Assembly: GCA_036365515.1 (NCBI GenBank)
Contig: CM070874.1
Location: 45,755,083-45,819,082, forward strand
Direction of reading: 5' to 3'
DNA: 64,000 nucleotides
Source of the DNA: Torymus aiolomorphi
Lineage: Eukaryota; Arthropoda; Insecta; Hymenoptera; Torymidae
Part shown: positions 1-12,171 of the stretch, piece by piece
Layout: each line of letters begins with the position of its first letter
How positions within the stretch are numbered: the stretch's first letter is position 1
Translations under genes and position numbers: made by a program
The notes under the pieces: model-generated
Told to the model about the DNA's origin: nothing
Database searches by the model: none
The model's input: only the letters and a program-made list of their open reading frames with translations

Positions 1-2
1 CC

Positions 3-2195
3 CGTTTATTCGACCCACTCGGGTTCATAGCTCCCGTGCTAATCCAACCCAAAATTATTTTACAGGATGTTTGGCTCAATAAGTCGGATTGGGACGACCC
101 GTTGCTCCGAGATTTGCTCGATCGATGGCTCAACTTCCGCTCGTCCCTGACCAACCTCTCGAAAATCAGGATACCGAGATGGATCAACACTTCATCTAAG
201 GCTGATTGGCACCTTCATGGTTTTGCCGACGCATCGATGCGTGCGTTCGCGGCTGTCACCTTCGCAGTGGTTCCCGGATTTGCTCCAATCATTCTCATGG
301 CCAAAACGCGAATAGGTCAAGGTCGAGACCCTCCCTCGACTGGAACTATGCGCAGCTACTCTCCTAGTTCGATTGAGTAAGCATCTTGTCACAGGTATGA
401 TTCAGTCTCTGTTATCAGTCAACTTCTGGAGCAATTCCAAATTCGTGCTCGATTGGCCCAGAAGCGATCCCTCGAGATGGCCCACCTTTGTAGCTAATAG
501 AGTCAGCGAAATAAGCAAGACTTTCCCGGAAGCTGTCTGGTACCACGTCGGCTCCAAGGACAATCCCGCTGACTGCGCGACGCGGGGATTGGACCCCCAG
601 GAGTTAGCGCATTTTTCATTGTGGTAGCACGGACCTGCTTGGCTATCTCGTGCAGCTGACTGGCCTGCTCCCCGAGAGCAGCCGCAGGCTTTTGTCGCCG
701 CGGAAAGCAACCTCATAGCAGACGATGAAGATCAGCTGTCTTCGCTCAGAAAGTTATCGTCGTTCACCAAGATTATTCGAGTCCTAGCCTATAACGTACT
801 TCGATGGAGGTTCATGGCTCATCGTGGATTTCCGCTCTCAGTACGAGAGCTAAATGTCGCGAGATTTAAATTAATCAAACTAATTCAATTTAGCTATTTT
901 TCAACTGAAATTTCTTGTATTTCGGCAGGTAAAATTGTACCTCGACGCAGCCCGTTATCTCGCTTGTCCCCGTTTTTGAATAAGCAAGGCGTCCTTCGAG
1001 TCGGTGGAAGACTTCACAATGTCGCTCTCCCACACGCCGAGGATCACCCGATCATCCTACCCGGACGCTGCTACTTCGTGAAACTTCTCGTTGAAGAGGC
1101 TCACCGCTTCACTCTTCACGGCGGAGTCCAACTGATGAAGACCATCCTTCTCCGCTCCTATTGGATCATAAGAGGTAGTCGACTCTTCACTGCGGTATAC
1201 CGCCGATGCGGAAGATGCATCAGGCACGGTACAACGCCGCTCCAACAGCAGATGGCTCCACTGCCCGCCTGCAACAGGGACGACCGTTTGCGACTACTGG
1301 GCTGGACTACGCGGGCCCCTTTCCCGTCTTATTCTCAAAAGGACGAGGGGCTAAGTCAACAAAAGGCTACATTGCCATTTTTATTTGTCTTGTTGTAAAA
1401 GCGGTTCATATTGAAGTCGTTTCTGATTTGACATCAGAGTCATGCTTTTCTCGGTTCACAGCTCGACAAGGCCTCTGCAACACCATATTCTCGGACAATG
1501 GGACCACCTTCAAGGGCGCTGATGCAGAACTCCGGCGACTCTTCGAGCAACCCTCGATATTCTCGAAGGAGGTCTTCGAGCTGTCCAACCGACGAATCGA
1601 GTGGAAGTTTATTCCACCGAGAGCGCCACATTTCGGCGGTCTATGGGAGGCCGTAGTCCAGAGCTTTAAACACTACTTTCACCGAGTCATCGGTGGTGCT
1701 ACCTTGACTTTCGAGGAACTTTCGACGCTGGCGGCCAAAATCGAGGTCTGTCTCAACTCTAGACCGCTGTGCCCGGTTAGCAGTGGGGCCCACAACCTTG
1801 TCGCCCTCACTCCCGGCCACTTCACCGTTGAGTCACCGCTTCTTGCGTTTCCCGAACCACTACAAGACCTCAACTCTAAGACGACTTTTCGCTCGCGATG
1901 GCAGCTCTTGAGTCGACTCCGTGACTCTTTTTGGGTCCGCTGGCGAAAGGAAGTCCTTTCGCAGCTCCTGTAGCGCAACAAGTGGCTGAAACCGGACGAC
2001 AACCTCCAGCAAGGTGACGTGGTTGTCATCACTGACGAGTTGCGTCCACCAGCTGCTTGGCCGCTGGCCACCATTTCGCAGGTGCACCCCGGCAAGGACG
2101 GTCTTGCCCGCGTGGTAACGCTGCCAACCGCCAAATCAACCTTCGTCAGACCGGTAGTCAAGTTCATCCGGTTGCCACCAGACGAGGAGGTATAG
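3..2195 (+). pseudogene. BEL/Pao retrotransposon pol fragment (RNase H, integrase, C-terminal region), broken
   Basis: This is the 3' two-thirds of a BEL/Pao polyprotein; the 5' part lies outside the window. The opening segment (RLFDPLGFIAPV...) is typical of the Pao peptidase/RT-connection region. An RNase H-like stretch (LHGFADASMRAFAA) follows near 210-270. The integrase core lies at about 1290-1700, with motifs LDYAGPF, SDNGTTF and GGLWEA supplying the D,D,E triad. The chain ends with the conserved BEL C-terminal module (WLKPDDNLQQGDVV to VKFIRLPPDEEV) and a stop at 2193-2195. Several frame changes (near 375, 630-810 and 1206-1400) and an in-frame TAG at 1971 show that it cannot make one protein. 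The family assignment is firm; the copy is dead. Confidence 0.9.
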
Positions 2196-3249
2196 GCTCA
2201 CTACCATGCGACCGTTCTCCAAACCGACCTTTCCAAGAATGAAGACTGAAGATCATTACGAAATTTCGTTTCTCTTTTTTGTACCAATCTTGTAAATTCT
2301 TTTTGAAAATTAGCTCCTAATTAGCTCACTCTACGCACTGCGGAGCGAGAGAGAGTGAGAGAGAGAGTGCGCAGCGGCGCACCAGTATGACTGAGGGAGA
2401 TAGCGTGCGCAGCGGCACACAATGTATAAGAGGGAGAGAGCGAGCGCGAGCCGCGACGCATGAGAGCGAGAGAGAGCGAGAATCCGGCTCGGTAGCCTGC
2501 GAGCTACACACAGCCGAAAGAGTATGAGGGAGAGAGAGTGTGCAGGGGCGCACATGTGTATGAGAGCGAGAGAGCGAAAGGGAGAGAGAGCCCGGTTCGG
2601 TAGCCTGCGCGCTGCACATAGCCGAGAGCATGAGGGGGGGGGGGTCGTGCGCAGCGGCGCACATGTAGGAGGGAGAGACAGAACTAGCGATAAGGGGACG
2701 ACCGCCGCATCAAAGCGTGGAAGCGCGCCGTCGTCTAAAGGCGCGTCGCCACTAAGCGCAGAGAATTGACACAGGTATGCCGGTTCAAATTCCGCGTGCA
2801 ACAGGTGGCAGCAGGGATCGACTCGGCAATCGTTGCCGTCGCGCATGGCCAATCACAGCCACCGTGCGAGTAATTAGAGCCCTAATTGGTTTAAATGAAT
2901 AAGTTTCACCACAAAAGGAAAAAGAAAATCGCGACACGCGCCGATACCTGCTGCCAACCTACCCACCGACCTATCTGATTGAATGAGAGCGAGAGAGAAA
3001 GAGAGAGACGCCACCGAGGAAGAAGACGGAAGCGACCAGGCATCGCAGTCTTAGTTTTTGTGAGGATTCTTTTTGAATAGTAGTTTGTGAGAGTTTTGAA
3101 GAGTAGTTTTGGAGAGTGCTGAGAGAGAGAGAGGAAGAGAGAGAGAGTAGTGGAGGTATAAAAAGTCAGGAGAGGAGAGAGACGAGGAGAAGACAGGAGA
3201 GAGAGTAGTGGGTCACCGCCAACTTGTGACTCGCGTTGTACGCCACCGT

Positions 3250-3295
<46 letters not shown>

Positions 3296-4660
3296 AGGTC
3301 CGTACTAGCGACAGCGACGAGCGACGGTAAGATTTTAGTTGCTGTCGTCGGGAGGTACTTTGTTTCTGCCCCCCGACCCTCAATTTTATCTACTTTCTTG
3401 TGTATTTGCGAGCGATAACTCCCAGCGGGGAGGAAGTAGGAGCGGATCTCTCTCGCGTGTGCGCGAATAATCGGCGTGCGAGGCCGGAGCGGCTATTTTG
3501 TTAACCGCGTCCGTGAAATATATGTGCCGCGCTTACTGTCCACCGCCACGAGAAGAAGTTCAGACTACCATTAAAGGCATTATCACTAAATTGCGTTTGG
3601 AGTTTTCTTTTACTGTGGTTGTGTTGTTCTGTTGTTCCGTGGTTTCCTGTGCGTACGTGAGGGACTATTCGGGGTACGAATAGTTACGCGCGCGGCTTCC
3701 CAGTCCGCGTATTTGTTTTTTCCCGTAGTCACCGAGGGTATCGGCCGCCCCAGGCCGTCGCAACGCCGCCCACGCCCAGAGAGGAGGAAGAGTCGATAGC
3801 CAGGCAGAGGAGAAGGAGGTAACGCGTCGTCGCCGTGGTCTGGCGTCCCACCCAAAACTAAATTCTGACCGCGCTCGCACGTTACCGGACCGAGGGCAGG
3901 GTTTTGTGGGAGTTGGGAACGGTTCGTGAAATTCTGTCGCGAATTAGAAGCCCTCAGGGCGAGCAATGACGTTGTGAGGGGGGGGGGGATATGCAACGTT
4001 ACAATATGTATGGTGTTGCGCTGTATGTTCCCGCGTAGTGTGATTGCCCCGTCTCCGGCAGCGGCAAGGTGGGCGGTATGTTCAGCGAGAATAAGTAATT
4101 CTCGCTGAGGTTTGTACAAAAGGGCTTTCGGTCGCTCGTCGGCGAGCTGGAAGAAAAGGAGAGAGTCTCCTTTCCATTACGTAACCCTGTTTTGGGCACA
4201 TTCCTGGCATCACGCGACATTGCTGTCGCGTTATGCCATTGTTTTAACTGGATTGCGCCGGTTAAGACCGAGCAATTACTCTCCCCTCTTTCTTCTTACC
4301 TCGCCCGCTTGCTCCTTTTAGACAGTGCGTGCCGAAGGATTGCGTCTCGCGAGCTCAACCGCCTTCGGATACGCGCCATGCGTACACCTCGACTCTCACT
4401 TAGTACAATTGTTGAATACTTCGCTCGTTTGGTTCGGACCGCCATTACGCGTCCAAATCGACTCTTTAAGCATTGTTCACGCGCGGGCCATTAAAGCACT
4501 ATCGATTTATATTGTTAAGCGGTTCAACGAATTTGTGATTCCACAATAAACGACTCAAAGTCAACCTGCAATTACCACGCCAAGCATTTTTTTGTTGAGA
4601 ACCCGCTTCCCACGATCCCGTGCAAATTAATTCCTCCTCGCTGCGGAAACCATCCAATGT
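2196..4660 (+). mobile_element. GA-rich 3' flank of the BEL element, possibly its 3' LTR
   Basis: No gene is visible. GAGA/CTCT low-complexity tracts occupy 2340-2760 and 2985-3290. A TATA box (TATAAAAA, 3157-3164) precedes a GC-richer stretch, and an AATAAA signal lies at 4545-4550. A perfect 10-bp stem (CAGCGAGAAT / ATTCTCGCTG, 4083-4092 and 4098-4107) sits near the 3' side. Promoter followed by polyA signal downstream of pol fits a long 3' LTR. I could not define TG...CA ends or a primer-binding site, and the partner LTR is outside the window, so the LTR reading is inferred. Confidence 0.4.
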
Positions 4661-5074
4661 TCTTCAGAACATATTTATTTAATATGATTAATGGGTATGA
4701 TATATTAGTACGTTTTATATAATTCTAGTATTAAAAGTGACCTTGTAAATTGTTACATGTATAAGTTTAAGCGTCTGTAATTTATTAGGAAACCGGGGAC
4801 GCAGAAATGTAACGAAAAGCGTGTCTTAAACAGTGATGGCGTTATTCGTTCGCAAAATTTTTTTCGAATAAACATTTAAGTTTGGGAAATATTATATGCA
4901 AATGAGATAATTTTGTGTTATAAACATGTTTCGTATAAAAACTAGACCCTTAGATTTGTTTTGAAAAATATTCAAAAAATTATTCGTCGAATACTTTTTT
5001 CGAATATTTTTTTAAAAGTCTCATTGTATTAATTAATTTCTAACACATCAGCACGTAACAGAAATTATATATAA
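4661..5074. other. AT-rich spacer with no gene seen
   Basis: This is AT-rich sequence with scattered GAATATTTTT and TTCGAATA words and no open frame or repeat boundary that I can support. Confidence 0.5.
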
Positions 5075-5195
5075 CTAGGGGGGCTGCGCCCCCCAGCGTG
5101 CCGTCGGCACGCCATCCCCCCCGCCCCCACACACACCTGCTCCTCGCTTCGCTCGTCACCCGCCCCCTATGTAAAAACTTCGTTTTTACATAATA
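5075..5195 (-). mobile_element. Helitron-like 3' terminus
   Basis: Read on the minus strand, this block ends in a GC-rich hairpin (GGGGGGC / GCCCCCC) running directly into CTAG followed by T. That matches the Helitron 3' rule of hairpin plus CTRR inserted before T. Further stems lie just inside: GCGTGCC/GGCACGC (about 5096-5112), a CTCGCTTCGCTCG stem, and ATGTAAAAAC-TTCG-TTTTTACAT (5169-5192). Helitron hairpins normally sit about 10 nt before CTRR, so direct abutment is atypical. No Rep/helicase coding and no 5' TC end were found. Confidence 0.35.
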
Positions 5196-6131
5196 GGCAC
5201 GACTGCAATACTCAGGAGAACCTTGTATTTTTGTAAAAGCGAAAATTGCAACACTTCCGATATTTATAATAAAAAAAAAAAATTAAATATAAAATAATAA
5301 TAAAAAACTAGCTGCTCACGGACTCACGGGTGTTCCTAACTACATATACCTATACAATCTCAATTACAAAAAAATACTTGCGCACATATGTATATATATA
5401 CACTAATACGGCGAAAAGGAGAAAAAGAGAAGGAGAATGCTCAATACTGATGCATTCGGCAACGGCAATCTGGCTGAGCCCTGCGACCTGCGTGCATGAA
5501 TACTTATACTGCAGTAGTCGTAACGGCTACGCTAGGTACCTCGGCTCACAGTCGTACACACTTTCCGGACCTATATGTATACTACCGTGTCTCGGCTAGG
5601 CTGCGTTCGTACACCAAGAACAGCGGAAAAACATATGCGACTCGTGCGACCGCGAGGTATAAGATAGTGCCAACGAATATAGACGCATATAGAAGCGTAC
5701 TCCTTAATAAACTTTTGGACAGAGCATTTGGGTAACACGCCGATTAGTTCTGTTACCCAACCGCGAGGCGGCGCTGACGGCCGCCGAATATATATAGATA
5801 TACACACGTGTATAAGATGTGAATAATAAATAACTGTTAATTAAGCACAATAAAGATATTATTTTACAAAGAATTATTGTTTTTATTTATATCAAAGGTT
5901 TTGCATATAAAATACTAGTCGATTATGTGAAAATAGGTAATATAATGTTTCTGTCTTGATCTGACTATCGCGCGGGAAACGTAGTGTAAAAAAGCGGGAA
6001 TATCTGCGAGAGGAGCTTTCTGACAGATCATAGGAGTGTTGCAGTTCTAACGGCGCCGTTCAGTTCAAGGGTTTTGTTTTCTTTGAAAGTAGTTAGGTAC
6101 TGGTTTTTTGAGCCTTTGAGGTAAATAAATC
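5196..6131. other. AT-rich segment upstream of the transposase exon 1
   Basis: No gene was recognised. It holds a perfect 10-bp stem, TTGGGTAACA (5728-5737) with TGTTACCCAA (5751-5760). A ~32-bp piece (5669-5700) recurs in reverse orientation at 15463-15495. The last 150 bp before 6132 are probably the 5' leader of the transposase gene. No terminal inverted repeat of that transposon could be placed here. Confidence 0.5.
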
Positions 6132-9100
6132 ATGGCACCATCACGAGCACGTTGTGCTTATGAAGGATGCACAAACACCAAAGCGAAGAAACCCACCTTG
6201 ATTTTTCATCGATTTCCAAAGGATGAAGCACGGTTAGATTGTTTTGGTTAAGTTTATTTATAAAGAATAGTTTCATATAAAATAAATTGAAATTATCATG
6301 ATTAAATATTGATATTCATATCCGTTAGACATTTTTTGTGGCGGAATCTGGAGAATAAATGAAATTATTTTTATAGGTTACATTTCTGAGCTTACAGTAA
6401 TAATTATAGTTATTAAATTATTAAATTTATTTTATTTTCGTTTTGATAAAGATTAAACCATTTAAGTATTATATATTAAATATTTGTGTATTGATCTTTA
6501 AAATGTTAAACTATATTTATTTATATATATAATTAATAAACGTAGGAAATAAAATAATTTCGTTTGTTAAAATGTAAATAAATGGCTATAGAACGACAGT
6601 AAAAATTAAACATTATGCACACTTGTATAATGTAGGCAATACGTGTGCAAAATGTTATCAATTAGATCATATAATGACTTCTTGAGATATTCGATATTTA
6701 AAAGTTTGGTATTTAAAAAGTGATATTTATTATCGCACGGTAACTATGCACTGAAATGAGCAGGGTTGGCAACTAGTTAAAAAGTTAAAAGTTAAGTTAG
6801 AAAGTTAAAAACTTAATAACTTTTAACATAACTTAGTTATTTTTAAATCTATTAACTTTTAACTAAACTTACAATTAGTTAAATATTTTCTCAGTAACTT
6901 TAACTTTTTAACTTTTAAAAAGTGAATTATTACATACGGATTTTCTGAAAAATGATGTATTAATATTATTTATAATATTATTATTGTTATTTGTTGCTAT
7001 AATATAATATTTATTATTCATATTTCTTACGTCAGAACTAGGGTTTTTCTACGTTATTTTTGACTAATGTACCTTAAACTTTTAAGGGCGTTCTCTTGGT
7101 TGAAACAGCAGTTTTCGAATTTTTAACTTTCAAATAATGTTTAATTAATTTAATAATCCAGTAGTAAGTACATATAACAAATATACATTAGAGGGAACAT
7201 AAAACAATTTTTTTTCAAACGAATTCAGACAATAGTTACTACGATATTGTTAAAATTAAAGCCAAAAACTTCAATAAGTTACCTAATTTTTTTTCTTTCT
7301 TATCCAATCTTAACGAAATAAAGCTTATTTTGTTCGTCAAGAAATTTCAGGGGGAGTATCGATGGGAAAATTTATGATACGAGTTACCAGTACGGCGTAA
7401 TATCAATTTGTTTAAGAAAAGTAAGTCAAGTTTTAATAAACAAATTGATATTACGTCGTATTGGTAACTCGTATCATAAATTTTCCCATTGATACTCCCT
7501 CTGAAATTTCTTAACGAACAAAATAAGCTTTATTTTGTTAAGATTGGATAAGAAACAAAAAAAAGTTAGGTAACTTATTGAAGTTTTTGTCTTTAATTTT
7601 AACAATATCATGGTAACTATTGCCTGAATTCGTTTAAAAAATTTTTTTTATGTTCCTTCTAGTGTATATTTGTTACATGTACTTACTTTTGGATTATTAA
7701 ATTAATTAAACATTATTTAAAAGTTAAAAATTCGAAAACTGCTATTTCGACCAAGAAAACGTCCTTAAAGAGTAATAACGTACGCAAATGTACGTTATTT
7801 TCCGCTCCTCCAACAAAGTATTTTCTTGCTGGCCCTACAAACAATGTATCGATACTTTACTATAACGAAAAGTATAAATTACGTAGACGTGCAACAATAA
7901 GCAAGACAATTATTCAAACAATTATAAACCCAAGAAGCCGGGGGACGCGAGGTTCACGTATATTAGGGAATCACGTTGACGTGCAACAATAAGCAAGACA
8001 GTTATTTAAACAATTTTAAAGCCAAGAAGCCGGGTGACGCGAGGTCCATGCATATTAGGAATTACGTTGACGTGTAACAATAAGCAAGACAATTATTTAA
8101 ACAAATTTTAAATCCAAGTAGGCTGGGGATATGAGGTCCATATAAGGGAATTACATAGATGTGCAACAATAAGAAAGACAATTATTTAAACAATTATAAA
8201 CCCAAGAAACCGGGGGACGCGAGGACCACATATATTAGGGAATCACGTGACGTGCAACAATAAGCAAGACAGTTACTATTTAAACAATTTTAAACCCAAG
8301 TAGCCGGGGGACGCAAGGTTCGCGCATATTAGGAAATTACGTAGACGTGCATCAATAAGCAAAACAATTATTAAAAAAAATTTTAAACCCAAGTAGGGTG
8401 GGGATATGAGGTCCACGCATATAAGGGAATTACATAGATGTGCAACAATAAGAAAGGCAATTATTTAAACAATTATAAACCCCAAGTAGGCGGGGGATGC
8501 GAGTTCCTCGCGTATACTGGAATAAGGCAGTCGTGTATACATGGAAAAATAATTATGTAAATAATTCTTAACCCCAAGTAGGCGGGGGATGCGAGTTCCA
8601 CGCGTATGCGTGAGAGCGTAAGACGTGCATACAAGGCAAAATACTTATGTAAATAACTCTTAACCCCAAGTAGGCGGGGGATACGAGTTCCTCGCGTATA
8701 CTGGAATAAGGCAGTCGTGTACAGATGGCAAAATAATTATGTAAATAATTCTTAACCTCAAGTAGGCAGGGAATGCGAGTTCCACGTATACGGGAGCGCG
8801 TCAGATGTGCATACAAGGCAAAATAATTATTTAAATAATCCTCAACCCCTAGTAGGTGGGGGATGCTCTCATATTCGCGTGGAACTTGCACCTTCCGCCT
8901 ATTTGGGGTTAAGAATTATTTACATAATTATTTTGCCTTGTATGCACGCTGTCGCGCTCCCGTATACACGTGGAACTCGCATCCCCCCTACTTCGGGTTA
9001 AGAATTATTTAAATAATTCTTTTGCCATGTATAATACACGTCTGTCTTATACCAGTATACATGTGGAACTCGCATCCCCCGCCTACTTGGGGTTAAGAAT

Positions 9101-12100
9101 TATTTACATAATTATTTTGCCTTGCATGCACGTCTGACGCGCTCCCGTATACGCGTGGAACTCGTATCCCCCGCCTACTTGGGGTTAAGAGTTATTTACA
9201 TAATTATTTTTCCTTGCATGCACGTCTAACGCGCTCCCGTATACGCGTGGAACTCGCATTCCCCGATTACTTGGGGTTAAGAATTATTTACATAAGTATT
9301 TTGCCTTGTATGCACGTCTTACGCTCTCACGTATACGCGTGGAACTCGCATCCCCCGCCTACTTGGGGTTAAGAATTATTTACATAATTATTTTGCCATG
9401 TATACACGTCTGCCTTATACCAGTATACGCGTGGAACTCGCATCCCCCGCCTACTTGGTGTTAAGAATTATTTAAATAATTGTTTTGCCTTGTATTACAC
9501 GTCTACGTAACACCCAACTCTAGCTTAAATTCACCCGTCATTTGAACGCGCGCGCTACGGCGCGCAGCGCGAGCGACCAATCCGCGACAGCCTCTACTGC
9601 GCAGACTCGAAACTGCCGTCCGACTTGGACGCTCTGCTTCCCAACTATAATATTCAAAATTTTCTTAAAGTTATGACTATGATTTGCACTTTCGTTCTAT
9701 CAATTATATATTTTATTTACAAAGACAACTAGATTGGATTCTTCACTCAGGCAATTACACACTTATTGATTTGGATTCCAACCAAATGGAAAACAAGCGA
9801 CTTTGTAGTGACCATTTTACTGCTGACGATTTTGTAATCGGTTCTGGTATGAAGAGATTAAAAGATATTGCTATATCTATTCAAAAGGCTTCAGCTACTG
9901 ATTTGAATGAGTTTGCTATGAATTTATTTTATAAGTCTCCAAAAGCTTATTGTTATTTGCGTGACCAAAAGAAGTTTGCTTTGCCCTGTATTAGTTTAAT
10001 AAGGCGATGGATTAACGAACTTGATTTGAGTCCCGGAAATAACACTAAGTTATTAGAATTATTGAAAATAAAATCAAGTACAATGACTCAAAAAGAACGC
10101 GAGTGTGTATTAATGTGGGATGAAATGAGTATAAAATCGTGGTTAGATTACAAACCCAAAAAAAGATTTGATTGAAGGTTACACTGATATGGGAAAGCAT
10201 GGTCGCAATAAAAATCATGGTAATCATGTTTTAGTTTTTATGTTACGAGGCAGGCAGAATGATTGGAGACAGCCTATTCGCTATTGTGTTTCCCATAACA
10301 GTGTAAATGGAAAATTATTGCATAAAATCATTTTAGATGTTATAGATTACGTTGAAGACGCCGGTTTTATATTAAAATCAATGGTATGCGATCAAGGATC
10401 ACCAAATCAATCGGCCAGAAAAAAATTGGGTATAACAAAAAACGAGCCATTTATTGAACGACATAATCGTAAAATTTTCTTTAACTTCGATGCTCCCCAT
10501 TTACTTAAATGCCTGCGTAACACTTTTCGTAAACGTCAATTTGAAATAAATGAGAAATCTGTTTCATGGGACGCGATTCGGGAATTAAGAAATCGTGAAA
10601 AAGATCTACCAACTAAATCTGCCCCTAAACTAACAGACAGACATCTAGATCCAAATTCTTTTCAACTAATGAACGTTAGTCTTGCAGCTCAAATTTTTAG
10701 TAAAAGTGTTTCCTCAGCGTTACTAGCAGGTGCGGTCGCACCAGAGCAACCTTTGACTCATCCAGATTGTATAGAAACAGCAAATTTTATTAAAAAAGTA
10801 AACGACCTTTTTGATTGTTTAAATAGTAGAAGTTCTCGAGATGGTAATCCTTTGCGTCGTCCTTTATCAAAATTAAATCCTCAAGTAGTACAGTATTTGA
10901 AAGAGTCCTTGATTTGGGTCGAAAAGTGGAAATGCGTTGATAAAAACGGTAATCCCCCATGCTTTGACGGTTTTTATTTGACGGTTAATAGTATACTTTT
11001 ACAATGGGAAGATATGGCAGCAAATGATGGAGTGTATTTGTTAACGACGCGTTTAAATCAAGATCCGTTAGAAAATTTATTCTCTGTTTTAAGAAGTCGT
11101 TCTGGTCACAATCAAAATCCAACCGCAATGCAAGTAAGGCATAATTTGCAGTATAGCATTACTGCAAATTTAACGTCTTCATCCAAATTAACAAATTGCG
11201 AACCTGATGGAACAGTAGCGTTACTAGCAATTTGTATGAAAAGTAAAAATGTTGAATTACAAGAATCGTTAGAAAACGGAACCAATTCTGTGCACGCGTT
11301 TGATGAAAATATTAATGCGGATTGTATTAATAGTAATTTCCTTGCAAAAGACAACAGTATCATCGAAGTAAATGCAAGTAGTCAAAATAATGAATTAGCT
11401 AACGATGATATTGAAGACGCTTGCAGTGAAATTTCGTTCGATCGAGTAAATGAATCTCTTCATTTCGATGAAAATGAAGATACTTATGTGGAAAATATGT
11501 CTGATTTAGACACAGTTGTAGGTGATGATGATGATGAATTTCAAGAAGTATCTGATTCATTAAATGAAAGGAGTGAGAATTTGAGTAATACAACTAGGAG
11601 CTTTTTATCAGAAAGTTATGATAAAATGGATAGTGTATTGTCAAATTCACATAATCTACAAGATTCGTCTACTCCTTTACGGGGAGCAATGAAGTATGTT
11701 GCTGGATACGTAGCGATGAAATGTATCTCAAAATTTAATTGTTCTGACTGTAAAGCTTCTTTCACTAGAGTTAACTGTAATATTCAAACTAATGATGATC
11801 TATTATTTTTTTTTAAAGCGTATAAAGTATTTAATGTAAATAATGAACTTGGAAATCTTTGTGTTCCTTCTGACGATTTTTACGGAATCATTATAACAGC
11901 TATTGAAACTTTTGATGCATTATTTTCTGAAGTAAGTTATAACATAGAAATTAGTAAAGTTTTAATTGATAAAATCACATCTAAAGTTCTCGAATATCAT
12001 GCAGAGTTTTGGATTACTGACGAACCTTGTAAATCGCATCGTGAGGCTGCAATAGCGTTTTTCGTTAGAGTTCATATTTCTAATAAAGTAAAATGGATCA

Positions 12101-12171
12101 ATCATGATTTGCGGGACGCTAAAATTTCAAGGAAAAGACATTTTGCTAGTAATAAACCTAAATTTTGCTAG
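6132..12171 (+). CDS. P-element/THAP9-like transposase, two exons, one frameshift
   Basis: This is a DNA transposase of the P superfamily. Exon 1 (6132-6232) starts MAPSRARCAYEGC and supplies the first half of a C2CH THAP zinc finger. A GT-AG intron (6233-9724) joins in phase to exon 2 (9725-12171), which opens QLDWILHSGN and completes the finger with RLCSDHF. Downstream hallmarks of P/THAP9 transposases are DEMSIK, VCDQGSPNQSARKKLG, NFDAPHLLKCLRN, NQDPLENLFSVLR and, near the C-terminus, MKYVAGYVAMKC with a Cys pair. The frame breaks once, in a run of seven A at 10157-10164; six A would restore continuity between YKPKK and the next segment. Otherwise about 850 codons are open. An acidic linker lies near 11380-11560. 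Terminal repeats were not found, so it may be a mobile relic, a young copy with an assembly error, or a domesticated gene. Confidence 0.85.
6233..7077. other. Intron start, AT-rich, possible hAT-like end
   Basis: This is intronic. GCAGGGTTGGCAACTAG at about 6763 resembles a hAT-type terminal motif and is followed by iterated AAAAGTTAA words (6776-6930). No partner end was found. Confidence 0.3.
7078..7771. repeat. Long inverted repeat, ~335-bp arms with 22-nt loop
   Basis: The arms 7078-7414 and 7437-7771 are reverse complements at visibly high identity (rough estimate 90%). They are separated by only 22 nt and lie inside the transposase intron. Transcription of the host gene would place a ~330-bp double-stranded stem in the pre-mRNA. 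Confidence 0.85.
7880..9512. repeat. Inverted tandem array of ~95-bp units
   Basis: About eleven units of 88-98 bp run forward to about 8870, then about seven run in reverse to 9512. Each unit carries a core like CGTGCAACAATAAGCAAGAC, an AATTATTTAAA box, and a CCAAGTAGGCGGGGGATGCG box. The forward half grades from the CAACAATAAGC variant to a CATACAAGGCAAAATAA variant, which the reverse half also uses. Related single copies occur at 18370-18512 and near 24890-24925. It lies within the transposase intron. Confidence 0.85.

Noticed and set aside
2326..2852. Frames of 112 and 173 codons in the GA-rich block
   Set aside because: Low-complexity Ser/Leu/Arg frames from GAGA repeats, antisense to a retroelement flank.
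7880..9512. CRISPR-like array
   Set aside because: The repeats are ~95 bp with no unique spacers, invert midway, and the genome is eukaryotic.
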